Shown: positions 1 to 9,099 of the stretch, piece after piece
Layout of the letters: each line of letters starts with the position of its first letter
Numbering within the stretch: position 1 is the stretch's first letter
Assembly: GCA_000827265.1 (NCBI GenBank)
Contig: KN834939.1
Span: forward strand, 1 to 10,781
Length of the DNA: 10,781 nucleotides
Direction of reading: 5' to 3'
DNA from: Collybiopsis luxurians FD-317 M1
Lineage: Eukaryota > Basidiomycota > Agaricomycetes > Agaricales > Omphalotaceae
Translations under genes and position numbers: made by a program
Notes under the pieces: generated by a model
Database searches by the model: none
Told to the model about the DNA's origin: nothing
The model's input: only the letters and a program-made list of their open reading frames with translations

Positions 1-115
1 CACGGCAAATATGTACTAATACTACAAGTCCAACAGGTCAGAATGAACTAACTATTACGATATAGCTCTCTCCATATCGGCTTGGGGAATATATGTTCAG
101 TGGATCAACTCTCTG

Positions 116-797
116 TTATTGCATGTATGTCCCACAGGAAATGATGCAGTGGTCGAGCCTCTTAAATTTTAGTCACGACATCCCAACTGGCTCTTAGCCT
201 ACAGAGTGCACATTCAGTAGTTCAGCCTTAATTACTGCATGTGAATTTTACAGCACAGAATGATCCAGTATATGTTACTTCTTTGCTGATCGCTGCATTC
301 TAGCACCAGTATATTTCTAGCCTACAAGATATAGATGCAATGGATCGGGCTCATGGATCCGCTGTTCAGTCACTGCATACTTAACCTACAGAAAATAGAT
401 GTAGTGGTCCCACTAATCAGTAAATACATATTCAATCTACAGGATAAAGATTTGAATCTTCTTACATATTATGAATATGTACACAAGTCTGCGAGCTTGA
501 ATCCAAGCCTATTGGCCCACCGTTGTATGTGTCACTGCATATATAACCCACAACGCAAGGATCAAACCCTTCCGTTGAAGCATATCCTACGCTAGAGAGC
601 TGGCATTGTCCTTATATTTTAAGGGCAAAGGGTAGTAATAAAATAAGGATCCAGTCTTCCACTGAATGTCTCTGAACTGAAGATATTTGCAATGACCTAG
701 CTGTAGAGTTTGGACATTGGAGTCTGCAGAATAGTAATGCTGTGGTACAGCTACTCGGTCACTGCGTGCATGTTCCACAGAATAAATGTACACATAC
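116..797 (+). repeat. Degenerate tandem/dispersed repeat array, ~40 bp core
   Basis: A loose core of the form GTCACTGCATA...CCTACAG...GATGYAGTGGTC recurs at about 116-154, 231-270, 289-346, 369-410, 421-458, 531-569 and 758-797, with a stub at 963-970. The YYTACAG-like part begins at 131, 198, 247, 321, 385 and 436. The spacings are therefore 67, 49, 74, 64 and 51 bp, and every third copy is 187-190 bp apart, so a three-part unit seems to have been duplicated at least once. Copies are strongly diverged. Short plus-strand open frames here show the repeat as recurring peptide patterns (HCI-N-Q--D) and are probably not genes. Confidence 0.55.
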
Positions 798-1310
798 AGA
801 AATGTTATAACGCAACAAAATTCCACTGTGACACACTTGGTATCAGCATCTATGACCAGCGAACCAAAATGTTGAAGCGCACGGCAGTTCAGCCCTTTGA
901 TATATATATATATGCCCTTTCATCCCCACACAATCACTCAGGTCCCGACTCCCAGGTGTTCAGTCACTGCCTAGAGCGCGCGCCACTGCTGCCTGTCTGA
1001 GTTAATCCTTCAGCTCATACGTACAGCGGGCCAGTCCGAGTGGAGGCCCAGCTCCTCACTCGTTACATCCATATCCTACTTGCAAGGGTTTCACCATTCA
1101 ACCAAACAGAAACGTTGTGAGTCAGTTGATAAGTCAATATGCATGATGACCTGCGGTGATTGTTCGGTTGGAATTCAAATGGTAAAATAAATTAAGTATT
1201 ACGACAAATAATTCACCCTTTATTAAACATCGTACAAAACCCGTAACTACTTGACTATGGCAAATGATGAGGTAAAGGAACAATATAGCACAACGTTAAG
1301 TAATGTTTGA
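798..1310. other. Intergenic stretch downstream of gene A
   Basis: Apart from the AT microsatellite and a last partial repeat core at 963-970, I see no supported gene. The right end, from about 1200, is AT-rich and would contain the 3' untranslated region and poly(A) signal of the minus-strand gene ending at 1311. The plus-strand open frame at 710-1000 has no splice or family support. Confidence 0.5.
900..913. repeat. (AT)7 microsatellite
   Basis: A perfect run of seven AT dinucleotides lies in the non-coding stretch left of gene A. Confidence 0.8.
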
Positions 1311-3452
1311 TCACAATTGAAAAGGAATAGACGCCGCCCGACCAAACACGTTCAAAAATGAAGTAGTGTAAAAATGTGCGAGGGCGTACTCTAGGCGTCT
1401 CAAAAAGGCATCGAAATCGGCTGACCCTTCTTCATCTGTCGGCAGGTCTAACATGAGTAGCTCGGGTTGTTCACCTTTCCAGGTTCGCATTACACGGTGT
1501 AATGCTTGAAGATAGGGCCAACGTCCTTTCATAAGTGGTGCCCCCAAACCCTTCGAGGCCATGCAAATGTCAACATAACTAGCCGTACCTTCCCAACAGC
1601 CATTGAGAAGAGCCCGTCGTTCGGCGGGTCTCATCTTGCTTTCGTCAACGTGTTTGTCAAGAGCGATCAAGTCGTTCCGAAAACCGAGCTCCTGTAGCTC
1701 CCAGATAATTTCCCTACCGATATCAGTCGGAAAATCCGTCGCCGCTGAAAGAGAAGAGCCACCCCAAAAGACAGGCCGTACTGAAAAGTCCTCGCTGTTT
1801 GAATGCGAAGTGTTACAGAATCGGTCCAGGAGAACGCGCATCTCCATTTGGCGTTTACCTGTCGCGGTCGAAGGATCCACATCGTTGTATTTCCAGCCAC
1901 AAACCTCCAGAAGACATCGCCATTGCTTGCTAGTGAGAGACAGTGATGAACCATTAAGCTGGGTAAGAATCACGTCCCTTACCCGCAGCCAACCATGGAA
2001 CAGTAGTCGCACTGTCTCACTTTTTGCCGGTGAGATAATATTCCGGACAGGAGGCACTCGAAACCCAGAATTGACTCCAGAAGGCGAACGCAGGGCTTGA
2101 TTATGCTCTGAAAGCGAACGCAGTGCACTTTCCCAATTAGTGAGAGGAGTCGGCATGAAAATGCTGGTTGGGACGAGGAAGGTGTTACTCATAATAGACA
2201 CTTTCAGCTTGTGTTTTTTGTCTATAAACAGTAAGCGGCCCCGTAAATAATCACGTATTAGAATTACTTACAGGGCGAAAATCTGGACATTTCCACATTT
2301 GAATTGTCAGGGTGCCCTTTAGAAGAACGAGGATGTTTGACCGAGAGCGTGGAAAATGGCCGTGCACCGAATAGCATCGCAGGGTCATTCAGCAGTGAAT
2401 CCACATACGCGGCCATTTTCCGGAAACGGTCGGGCTTGTTGGAGAGACCCTCGTAGATAGTTTTGTGACGAGGAGAAGAATCCGTACAGTCGACCACGAA
2501 CCCGTTAGGCCGCACAAATCGCTGGGAAGTATCCTCTCCGAGTAAGGATGAGCGAGAATCGATGCGAGCATAGGGCATACTCTTTGCTAGACAGACATAC
2601 CAAACCGGGATTCCAGCGTAGAAAAGGAAATCCAAATCATTTAGACTTTCGGTAAACGCTCCAACGGTGTCCACCAGGGGCTGACGAATATGACCGGCTG
2701 CTTCTTTCAATCGCTTCTGCCACTCATCCCCCACCCATCGCGACCGCGCATTCAGCTCTATTAATAGATGTTGGACCTGAGACACTAAGAGAAAAATCTT
2801 TTCCTTGCTTGCAGGGAGCTCCAAACGATGCATGAGCCTTCGCAGATTGGTTTCCAGGGATGAGAGGCAAGGGTCGTTTACATCCGGCGGTACTTCTTTC
2901 AAGACTTGAAAACACAGCGCAACAAGGGGTGCGCGAAACCCAGTCTCCAACTTCCCCAGCCCGAGCGAAGCATTTAAAACACAGAACTGGTCATGACGAG
3001 GGTTAAGCCAGGCGGGATAAAAGTCATCCTTCGGATTGTTGGAGGGGCAGAGCATGAGAGCGAGATGACCGGACTCGAGAGTAAATGGCTGAGGAAAATA
3101 TAGAGGATCGTCGAGCCCAAAATGAAAGTCGCGCCGAAGACGAACGTGACAAAGTTGAGGAGGAGCCAGAAGGTAATTTGCATTCGGGGAAAAGGTCAGG
3201 ACATCCCCTTGACTGATGTTGCCAACCTTTCCGTCGAACGGTCTACGTCCGGCTACTAATCATCAGCGTGGATCCAGTTATTTGTTATTTTGAATACCTT
3301 CGATTCCTGGTTCCGCAAACCGAGTTAAGATACTGGGGTCCTTCTGGACGTTCTCGAATGTTAAGGGAAAAGCACAGGATTTCTCCGCCACTAAATCCTA
3401 GAGATAACAGGTCAGAGTAGGATCATGGAACGAAAAAAAATGCTCATACCAT
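1311..3452 (-). CDS. Gene A: Agaricomycete orphan-family protein, 4 exons, 665 aa
   Basis: Spliced model, minus strand: exon 1 3452-3450 (the ATG only), exon 2 3397-3298, exon 3 3255-2272, exon 4 2221-1311. Introns are 52, 42 and 50 nt with donors GTATGA, GTATTC and GTAAGT. Acceptors are TCTCTAG, GATTAG (with an alternative TAG three bases on) and TTTATAG. Total coding length is 1998 nt. The protein has PLVDTVGAFT (~227-236), GIPVWYV (~249-255), YEGLSNKPDRF (~302-312), a basic YKKHKLK linker (~363-369), a WESALRSL motif (~392-399) and the C-terminus FGRAASIPFQL. From memory, this motif order fits a large, poorly characterised protein family expanded in Agaricales and relatives; I know of no function. 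No signal peptide or membrane segment is apparent. The start is the weakest part: the frame is clearly coding upstream of the ATG at 3055, has no ATG of its own, and the best solution is an ATG touching the first donor. Confidence 0.85.
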
Positions 3453-3794
3453 AATTTAAATGCCCAACCAAGTCGAAATCTTGACAGTGGAACGAATCTC
3501 ATATAGACCCCACCCTGGGTCCAGTCAAAGTGAATGGAGGTTGAGGATTATCTTCAGAAAGTCCTAACAAAGAGGAAGGCCAAGTGGATTCAAGTTAAAA
3601 GATTTGTACAATGATGAAAATAATGAAAAGTCAAGCGCCCAAGAGCGGCGAACTAGACCCACGGCCCGTTCGTGCCGTATCCACAACGTCTATGGAGTGG
3701 TATGTACAAGGTATGTAGTACTACAGTAGCCTGGAAGTACAAGTACGTATGTAGAGTGTCGTCCATGGAGATGGTGAATAGAATGTACGCTAGC
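3453..3794. other. Spacer between genes B and A; promoter of gene A
   Basis: No gene is supported here. The stretch should hold the promoter and 5' leader of gene A (minus strand) and the 3' end of the gene B transcript. An alternative 3' exon of gene B is possible: the sequence CCAA|GTAAGC at 3796 is a usable donor. A TTGTACTTCCAG acceptor lies 68 nt further on, but the frame would stop after two more codons. No TATA-like element was convincing. Confidence 0.4.
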
Positions 3795-4193
3795 TTACTT
3801 GGAAGATGATCCTTGAGAACCCTTAGCCTTGCGCGCTTCGACCCTATCGCTGATTCGACGGAGCCATACCTCCACATCTTTATCGGCTGCAGCTTGTCGA
3901 TCCTCGTTCTCTTTGACAACAACGAGGCGAGCTGTAAGCCTATCAATCATAGACTGCAGCCGAATGCTCTCTGGTCGGTCCACATAAAAGCCCTCCGCAT
4001 TTTTTTTCTTAGTCCAAATGTCGTCTAAACACCAGGTAGTGAGCTCCTGCACTTGGCCCAACACCAATTCACGGAGTCGGGGATGCAGATACTGCGTATG
4101 CCAGCCCTCCCTGCTCCAGCCTGGCTCGTCTTTGCGTGTTCTTGACTCAATTTTTCCTGTCTTAAACAGGAAGAATTCAAGTACAGCCCTCTC
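3795..4193 (-). other. Open continuation of gene B frame beyond an in-frame TGA
   Basis: Immediately after the TGA at 4196-4194 the same frame stays open for 132 codons, to a TAA at 3797-3795. It looks coding: Trp-rich and charged, with segments GWSREGWHTQYL, LRELVLGQVQEL and DVEVWLRRISDRVEARKAKG, the last part probably coiled-coil. The only Met lies late (in LQSMIDRL), so it cannot be a separate gene starting with its own ATG. If read through, gene B would be 928 aa. Possible explanations are a recent nonsense change (TGA for TGG would restore a Trp), a sequencing or assembly error, or removal of the stop by an unrecognised intron. One formal intron candidate is 4191-4271 (81 nt, phase 0), but its acceptor context is poor. 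Confidence 0.65.
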
Positions 4194-6995
4194 TCAGTGA
4201 CATCCACAGTGTAAAGCGCCCTCTTCTAATTGTTCCCCTGCTTTCTTCAATTGATAGGGAACTCCGGTTACATTCCACGGTCTCGGTGTTCCTGACCAGT
4301 TGTTTTGCTTCCCGTTACGGGTATTAGCATGCTGTAGACATCGGATGTTGCCGTGAGTTGTTGTGAGAATCTCCAAGGACAATTCGGGGCATAGGCTAGC
4401 ACACTCCGGGATGAAGAAGTCGACGGTGCGTAAAAGATATTTGATATCTCTAGAGAACTTCTCTCCGCTGGTCAAGAAAGCAGATATCTCCTCTCGGGCT
4501 TGTGCTGTTGTCAATGCGCATTTCAGTAAGGGAGTAAACAGACATAGAATTCAAGCTACTTACTAGCTGTATCCTTATCTTGGGCAAGTCTTACGCATCT
4601 TTCATCTTGCGTGCAACGTGGTAAGCAAAGGCTTTGACCATCGACTGAAGTTATGTACTCACATTCGTGTTCGTTGTCCTGCTTCTTTCTATTGATACGC
4701 CTCTTTTTTTCTATGACGTCTGTCGCACTGTCTTCGTCGTCACCTCCCAGATCCGCAAAATCTCTCTCTTTAAATTCTCCAAGATCGGACTGCTCAGTCT
4801 TTGGTCCTGCAACTTGAACTGACGGAATTCGTTTACGTTTAGCTGGAACGTTTGATGAATCCGACGAAATCACATCTTGTTTTTTCGTTTCAGCGGTAGA
4901 TTCGTTCGTTTCGCTAGACTTGTCTTCCGACATCACTGCATCCCCGTTGAAGTCAACTAGCTTCAATCCCATCTGTGCGGCTGTGGTCAGCAGCTCCCGA
5001 AGCTTATCTGACGCATGTGAGTTGCTCTCGAATAGAGGGGTGAGAGACTCGGGCGGTGGCGGCAGAAATTCTGACCAGCTACGAACTGTCGAGGGACCCC
5101 CGGATAGGATAGTTCTCAACGGCGATTCTTCGGTGGGGAGTGGAAGCGTTAACGGAGATGTGGAAAGGGGTTTGTTGGGTGGTTTAGGCGAAGAAGTGAG
5201 CTCACAAATTTTTGATGACGACTCGGGAGGGATTTCGACAATTTTATTATGGCGATAGTCACAGTTCAAGGCGTGCAAATCGAACGATAAGTTCGAAGTA
5301 CTAGTCGTCTCATCTTTTTCGTGATTATTATCCTGGGAGGATTGGAGATTTGTAAGTTCAGGAGAGGCGAGAGCTGGAGGTTCCTGAGGAGAAGGTAAAT
5401 TCCCGAAAGCTAGATTTGTTGGCTGTGGAGGAGCCAGGGAAGGATTTGTAACAGGGGAAGGATTTATGAAGAGAATATCTTCAGGCTGGGTCAAATGCTT
5501 AGGAGGTGATAGAACATTGTTTGTTTCATCTGATAGAAGATTCTCAGCCTGTGAGACGGCTGGCGTAAGGACTTCTTGAACAGAAATTGAGTCCGATAAA
5601 GCAGAGATGTTCATAGGATCATTGGCGGTTCTGATATCATAAGTGGAGAGGGCTGAAGGTCGTGTACCGGTGAGTGATGGGTACGAGGGGTCCCCTACGA
5701 TAGAGTCCGACGGAGAATCCAAGATGGAAGCAGCGTTGGGATGCATGCCTGGAGTGTCCGAGGATGTAGCACCTGGATTGAGATTCGTTGAGCCATTTGT
5801 GCTCCAATTGCGAAGATATTTCCAACCTATCATGAGGCTCTGGGCACCCTCGGATAGTCCAGCCCCAGAAATGAACGGTTTTGTTTTGACAGGCCCAGAC
5901 GAGGATAATGCTAGAAGAATCGAAGAAGGACGAATGTTGAGCTTGAAACGAGGTCGACATGATTTTCAGACTTACATGTGTTATTTCTGCCCATGGCCTG
6001 GTCAAGAATATCTCCGACACGCTCATCAATACCCATGAGCGGAGAGGTACCTTTGGGATTAGGCTCAATGGATTCCAATTGACCAATGGAATCCCTGGTA
6101 GGGTTTTTGAAGGAAATTGGTGGAGCTTTACTAGATATTGCAAGCATAGGGCTGCTGTACCCATTCGCGTCAAGAGTGTCCCTATTATTCACTAAATGAT
6201 CCGACTCGGTTTGTTTGTGCTGCATAACTGTGGAAATATAAGAGCTGTTGATCGATCAAGGAAGGAAACGACAGCATACTCAATTGGGGATCTGAGTCCT
6301 CAGAGACAGTCAATATCTCTTGCCTCTTACTGTCAGGTTGGGGAATGCCCTTGACGAAAGCCTCCATCTTGGACAGTGAACCATTAAACTCAAGTTCGTT
6401 GCGCTGTGCTGCTCGTAGTGATAGTAAGAGCTTCTAATCAGGCAACACGAAAAGACAGCATACCAAAAGCATTCAATGGCACGAGGTCAAAGTCATTGCA
6501 ATTATTCTCTTCGCCTCCTGGTACGAGTAATAAGAAGACGGATGGGAGTAACACAGCCGTTCGAAGCACCATCAACATCGGATAGATCTGAAGACCAACC
6601 TGGTCGATTGAAAAGCTCCGTATTTGCTGTAAATGGTTGCAGGTTGTCAGAGGTTCGAAATGGATGACCTTAGGAAAAAGAGAGGCTCAACTCACTAGTC
6701 TGGATTATCTGCTGTTCTCTAGTCGGGATAGGTTCACCCGCCGATTGAGCGAGCTGTTTTTTAAGCATATCCACCTTTTCCTGGCGGGTAGTGATACTGC
6801 GTTGGATCTGCTTGATGTTGTTGCGCCTCACGGTCCCCAACTTTCTTGTCTGTTCGTCAATTTGATATTCTAGTCGAGCAATCTCTTGCTCAATGCTGAC
6901 TCGATTACCAGTAGCTGTGGCGGGAACTGCAAGATATTACGGTAGGTATTCTGCATACGGCAGAGAAATGGAGTGTGAGACAACGTACAGACCAT
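4194..6995 (-). CDS. Gene B: coiled-coil, Pro/Ser-rich putative nuclear protein, 8 exons, 795 aa
   Basis: Spliced model: exons 6995-6989, 6926-6696, 6626-6570, 6517-6464, 6408-6280, 6227-5976, 5910-4564 and 4504-4194. Introns are 62, 69, 52, 55, 52, 65 and 59 nt and all are phase 1. The total is 2388 nt with no frame conflict. Residues ~11-65 form a coiled coil (IEQEIARLEYQIDEQTRKL onward). An acidic stretch (SDLSDVDGGEENN, ~100) is followed by FDLVPLNAF. Residues ~370-535 are rich in Pro, Ser and Thr and likely disordered. Two basic clusters, AKRKR (~600) and EKKRRINRKK (644-653), resemble nuclear localisation signals. Cysteines at 660, 672, 676 and 682 are followed by a helical C-terminus. 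I do not recognise the family. The ATG at 6995 has a good context (G at -3 and +4) but may be internal, because a phase-1-compatible acceptor with branch CATAAC lies just upstream (GCAG at 7010). The fourth exon depends on a weak GTGCTT donor. The frame continues beyond the stop (separate entry). Confidence 0.75.
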
Positions 6996-7389
6996 AGCGG
7001 ATCTATCTGCTGCGGGAAATAATGGCACAAAGTTATGATCGCGCGATGCTTTTGTACTTCGACGGCAAGTTCTTTTTTTGGTAATTTCTTATTATAGATC
7101 TCAGTAAACAAGCAGCCACTCTTGCAAGCTAGCATTGGAACTGCGATACTCTATCCCATTCATTCATACCGTAAGATCATTTTACAGTCCATTTTACGAT
7201 TCACTTGGCCGCCCATACGGAATTGCCCAAACAGATCAACGTCAAACGCTGTGAAGAATTATGTACAAATTTGCCTCTCCCTGCATTGAAGTCAGAAATA
7301 TTAATGGCGGAGTTTCGTTCTAGTTTTCGCTATCTAAATTATTTTATTTTATGTATACGCTGTCAGATAATAGATGGGAAGTGGCTTAC
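6996..7389 (-). other. Unresolved 5' region of gene B
   Basis: This stretch holds a good-looking 3' splice site: CATAAC, then a pyrimidine-rich run ending in GCAGCAG at about 7013-7007. It also holds several weaker donors and acceptors. An open frame from 7135 (MLACKSGCLF...) crosses the start region of gene B in a different frame and is incompatible with the downstream coiled-coil exon. It is treated as leader or intron. The real leader or upstream exons of gene B probably lie here. Confidence 0.4.
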
Positions 7390-7567
7390 AGTCTACAAAA
7401 GGCTTGGTAAGGAGTCGTGTAGATCTCCGAACCCAATGGGACTGGGGGAAAGCAATCTCCTCGGCATATAAACATATTTCCCTTTGCGTTTTGTATGTAC
7501 GTCGTTGGCGATGATCTCCTTTTGGAACCAAGTCGCGGCGGGTTTTTTTGTTCTGTACTCTCGGCAT
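7390..7567 (-). CDS. Candidate small exon: 5' part of gene B or a separate gene
   Basis: An open frame starts with ATG at 7567 and reaches a GTAAGC donor at 7389, ending in phase 1 after 59 codons. The peptide is very basic (MPRVQNKKTRRDLV...), followed by YAEEIAFPQSHWVRRSTRLLTKPF, which looks protein-like. It is on the same strand as gene B, ~400 bp upstream, and its phase matches gene B's uniform phase-1 introns. A compatible acceptor exists at 7010, but a direct 380 nt intron would be far longer than the others, so intermediate exons would be needed. One candidate is 7248-7198 (51 nt, acceptor CACAG, donor GTAAAA), also phase 1. I cannot resolve this by eye, and the frame could instead be chance. 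Confidence 0.35.
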
Positions 7568-7771
7568 TTAACTGTCGGATACAGATCTTCTATCGAAGAT
7601 GGCTAGGAGAAGTGGAGGTAAAGGGCCAGTTTTTCTTCGTCTTTTTATGGGTGAGGAAGCATTATTCATGATATCTCGATCTGAATTGTTCCTTCTCATT
7701 TTATCATAATATCTATTTTCCATAATTTTGCTACGATACTCGCGACAGGATAATTTTAAACTACTGAGTCG
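7568..7771. other. Short AT-rich spacer
   Basis: Between the 3' end of gene C and the candidate upstream exon of gene B I see no gene. The segment 7670-7740 is AT-rich, consistent with the 3' untranslated region of gene C on the minus strand. Confidence 0.4.
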
Positions 7772-9099
7772 TTACCACAGAGTACGCAAGCAGAGAGGGT
7801 ATCTATCGTTGCAAGTGGATAACTGTGCGAAAATAGTTTTATTCCTCTGGTAGCATGCTGTAACTAAGTCTACCAGCCAATCGTCATTATATCTGAACAT
7901 AAAGCTCTCCCGTTAGTGTGATCAAATGTCAAGTAAACGATTAGACCTACTCCTCTGAAACAGTCCTATAACTCTCGATGATGATATTGAGGAAGCGGGG
8001 CATGCAGTACTCGCAATTAAGAAAGCCGCAGTCAGTAATTCGGTAAAGGATTTGGAATCGAGCCGCCGCATAGATCACGGACCAGCCATGGAGTAGGAGC
8101 AATGCTGTTGAGTCATCCTTATTGTTTGATATAGGTGGGGCCAAACGATACCTCCACATCGACGTGTCCCCAAACTGGTGAGGTCCAAGGAGGAATTCCT
8201 TTCCGGGAGCGCTTGAAAATTGAGAGATATCCAGGCCAAGAGAGCCACGATATCCCCCAGTTATGAAATTAAATGTCTTATGTGTGATTATGGGTGTGGG
8301 TTCTAGCCTGTCAAAGGTCGAGGACGGGAAGACAGACCACGCGTCGCTTGCTGAAACAAGATTATGGGTCATTGCTTCAAACGGAACATGAGCTTGTATT
8401 CCAGTCCGTTAAAAGCCATCGGAACTTACTGGACTCTTGTTCAAATATAGCATTCAGAATACCATGGGTTGCACCGAATACACGAGCCAGCACATTTCTG
8501 TTGGTAAAACAGTAGACAAATGATCCTTCTGAGGTACCATTAGTTCGACCTCTATTCTCTTCGAAAGTTGCTTGGAATTTGAGTCGATGATCGTGGACAA
8601 GTTCCCATCGGGTGGAACAGTATTGAAAGCCCATCGGGCGCAAGATGTTGGCGACTGCTGGGACAGAAGAATGATCCACATAAATATCCAGGGGACAGAG
8701 ACTTGGAGCTAAGTGGGAAGCACCGCTGAGAAAGAGATAGGACCATGCCCCCGAGAGCACAGCGCCAAGACGTTGCTGGTGTTCGCGAAACCGGCGAGCT
8801 CGAGCAGCCGTGCCAAAGTATACGATCAGGCTGGTTTCGATATTCAGCTTCTGGGTCACGAATGCGTCGACAAGAATTCGCATGCCCCGACAAACTCGGC
8901 GAAGCCTCATAAGATCTCCATTGCTGAGCAGATTGAACAGATGCGCTAGCGTCTGCCTCTCGTTTTTGCCGGGGTTAATGGTAAGCTGGGGGGGCATTTC
9001 GGAATGTAAGACTGTTACTGTTACTGAGTCATCTAGCAGCATGGTAGATTGTTCTTGCTGGTCAGAGAGAAAAGTTGCATTATATGACGGAGATGACAT
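7772..9099 (-). CDS. Gene C: F-box-like / NTase-fold-like Agaricomycete protein, 3 exons, 404 aa
   Basis: Exons 9099-8430, 8374-7951 and 7892-7772; introns of 55 nt (GTAAGT...GAAG) and 58 nt (GTAGGT...CACTAAC...TTCAG). The total is 1215 nt. The last exon adds YNDDWLVDLVTACYQ and ends in Trp before TAA. Residues ~51-74 (LAHLFNLLSNGDLMRLRRVC) resemble an F-box-like helical element. Next comes SGAWSYLF (~116-123) and, after a loop, PLDIYV (136-141). I remember an abundant Agaricomycete family with an F-box-like N-terminus followed by SGS..AL..F and SDLDLYV, reminiscent of the nucleotidyltransferase GS...DxD signature. Here GS is GA and the first Asp is Pro, so catalysis is doubtful. After the first intron, TMTHNLVSASDAWSVFPSSTF corresponds to the family's conserved second half. 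An SCF or substrate role is only inference. The start at 9099 is chosen after the poly-A tract; the in-frame ATG at 9042 (ACCATG) has a better context and would give 385 aa. Confidence 0.8.

Noticed and set aside
335..1000. Plus-strand open frames at 335-595 and 710-1000
   Set aside because: They translate the degenerate repeat cores, giving repeated HCI-N-Q--D patterns, and lack splice or family support.
1603..2100. 165-codon plus-strand open frame
   Set aside because: It lies fully antisense to the well supported fourth exon of gene A and has no family-like motifs.
5637..6173. 178-codon minus-strand open frame overlapping gene B
   Set aside because: It runs through intron 5911-5975 in another frame; the spliced gene B frame closes exactly on both sides.
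6640..6670. GGTTCGAAA resembling a tRNA B box
   Set aside because: It sits inside an intron of gene B, with no matching A box or cloverleaf arms.
6905..7135. Minus-strand open frame MLACKSGCLF... as the first exon of gene B
   Set aside because: Every donor compatible with its frame leads to a stop in the coiled-coil exon, and a good 3' splice site lies inside it.
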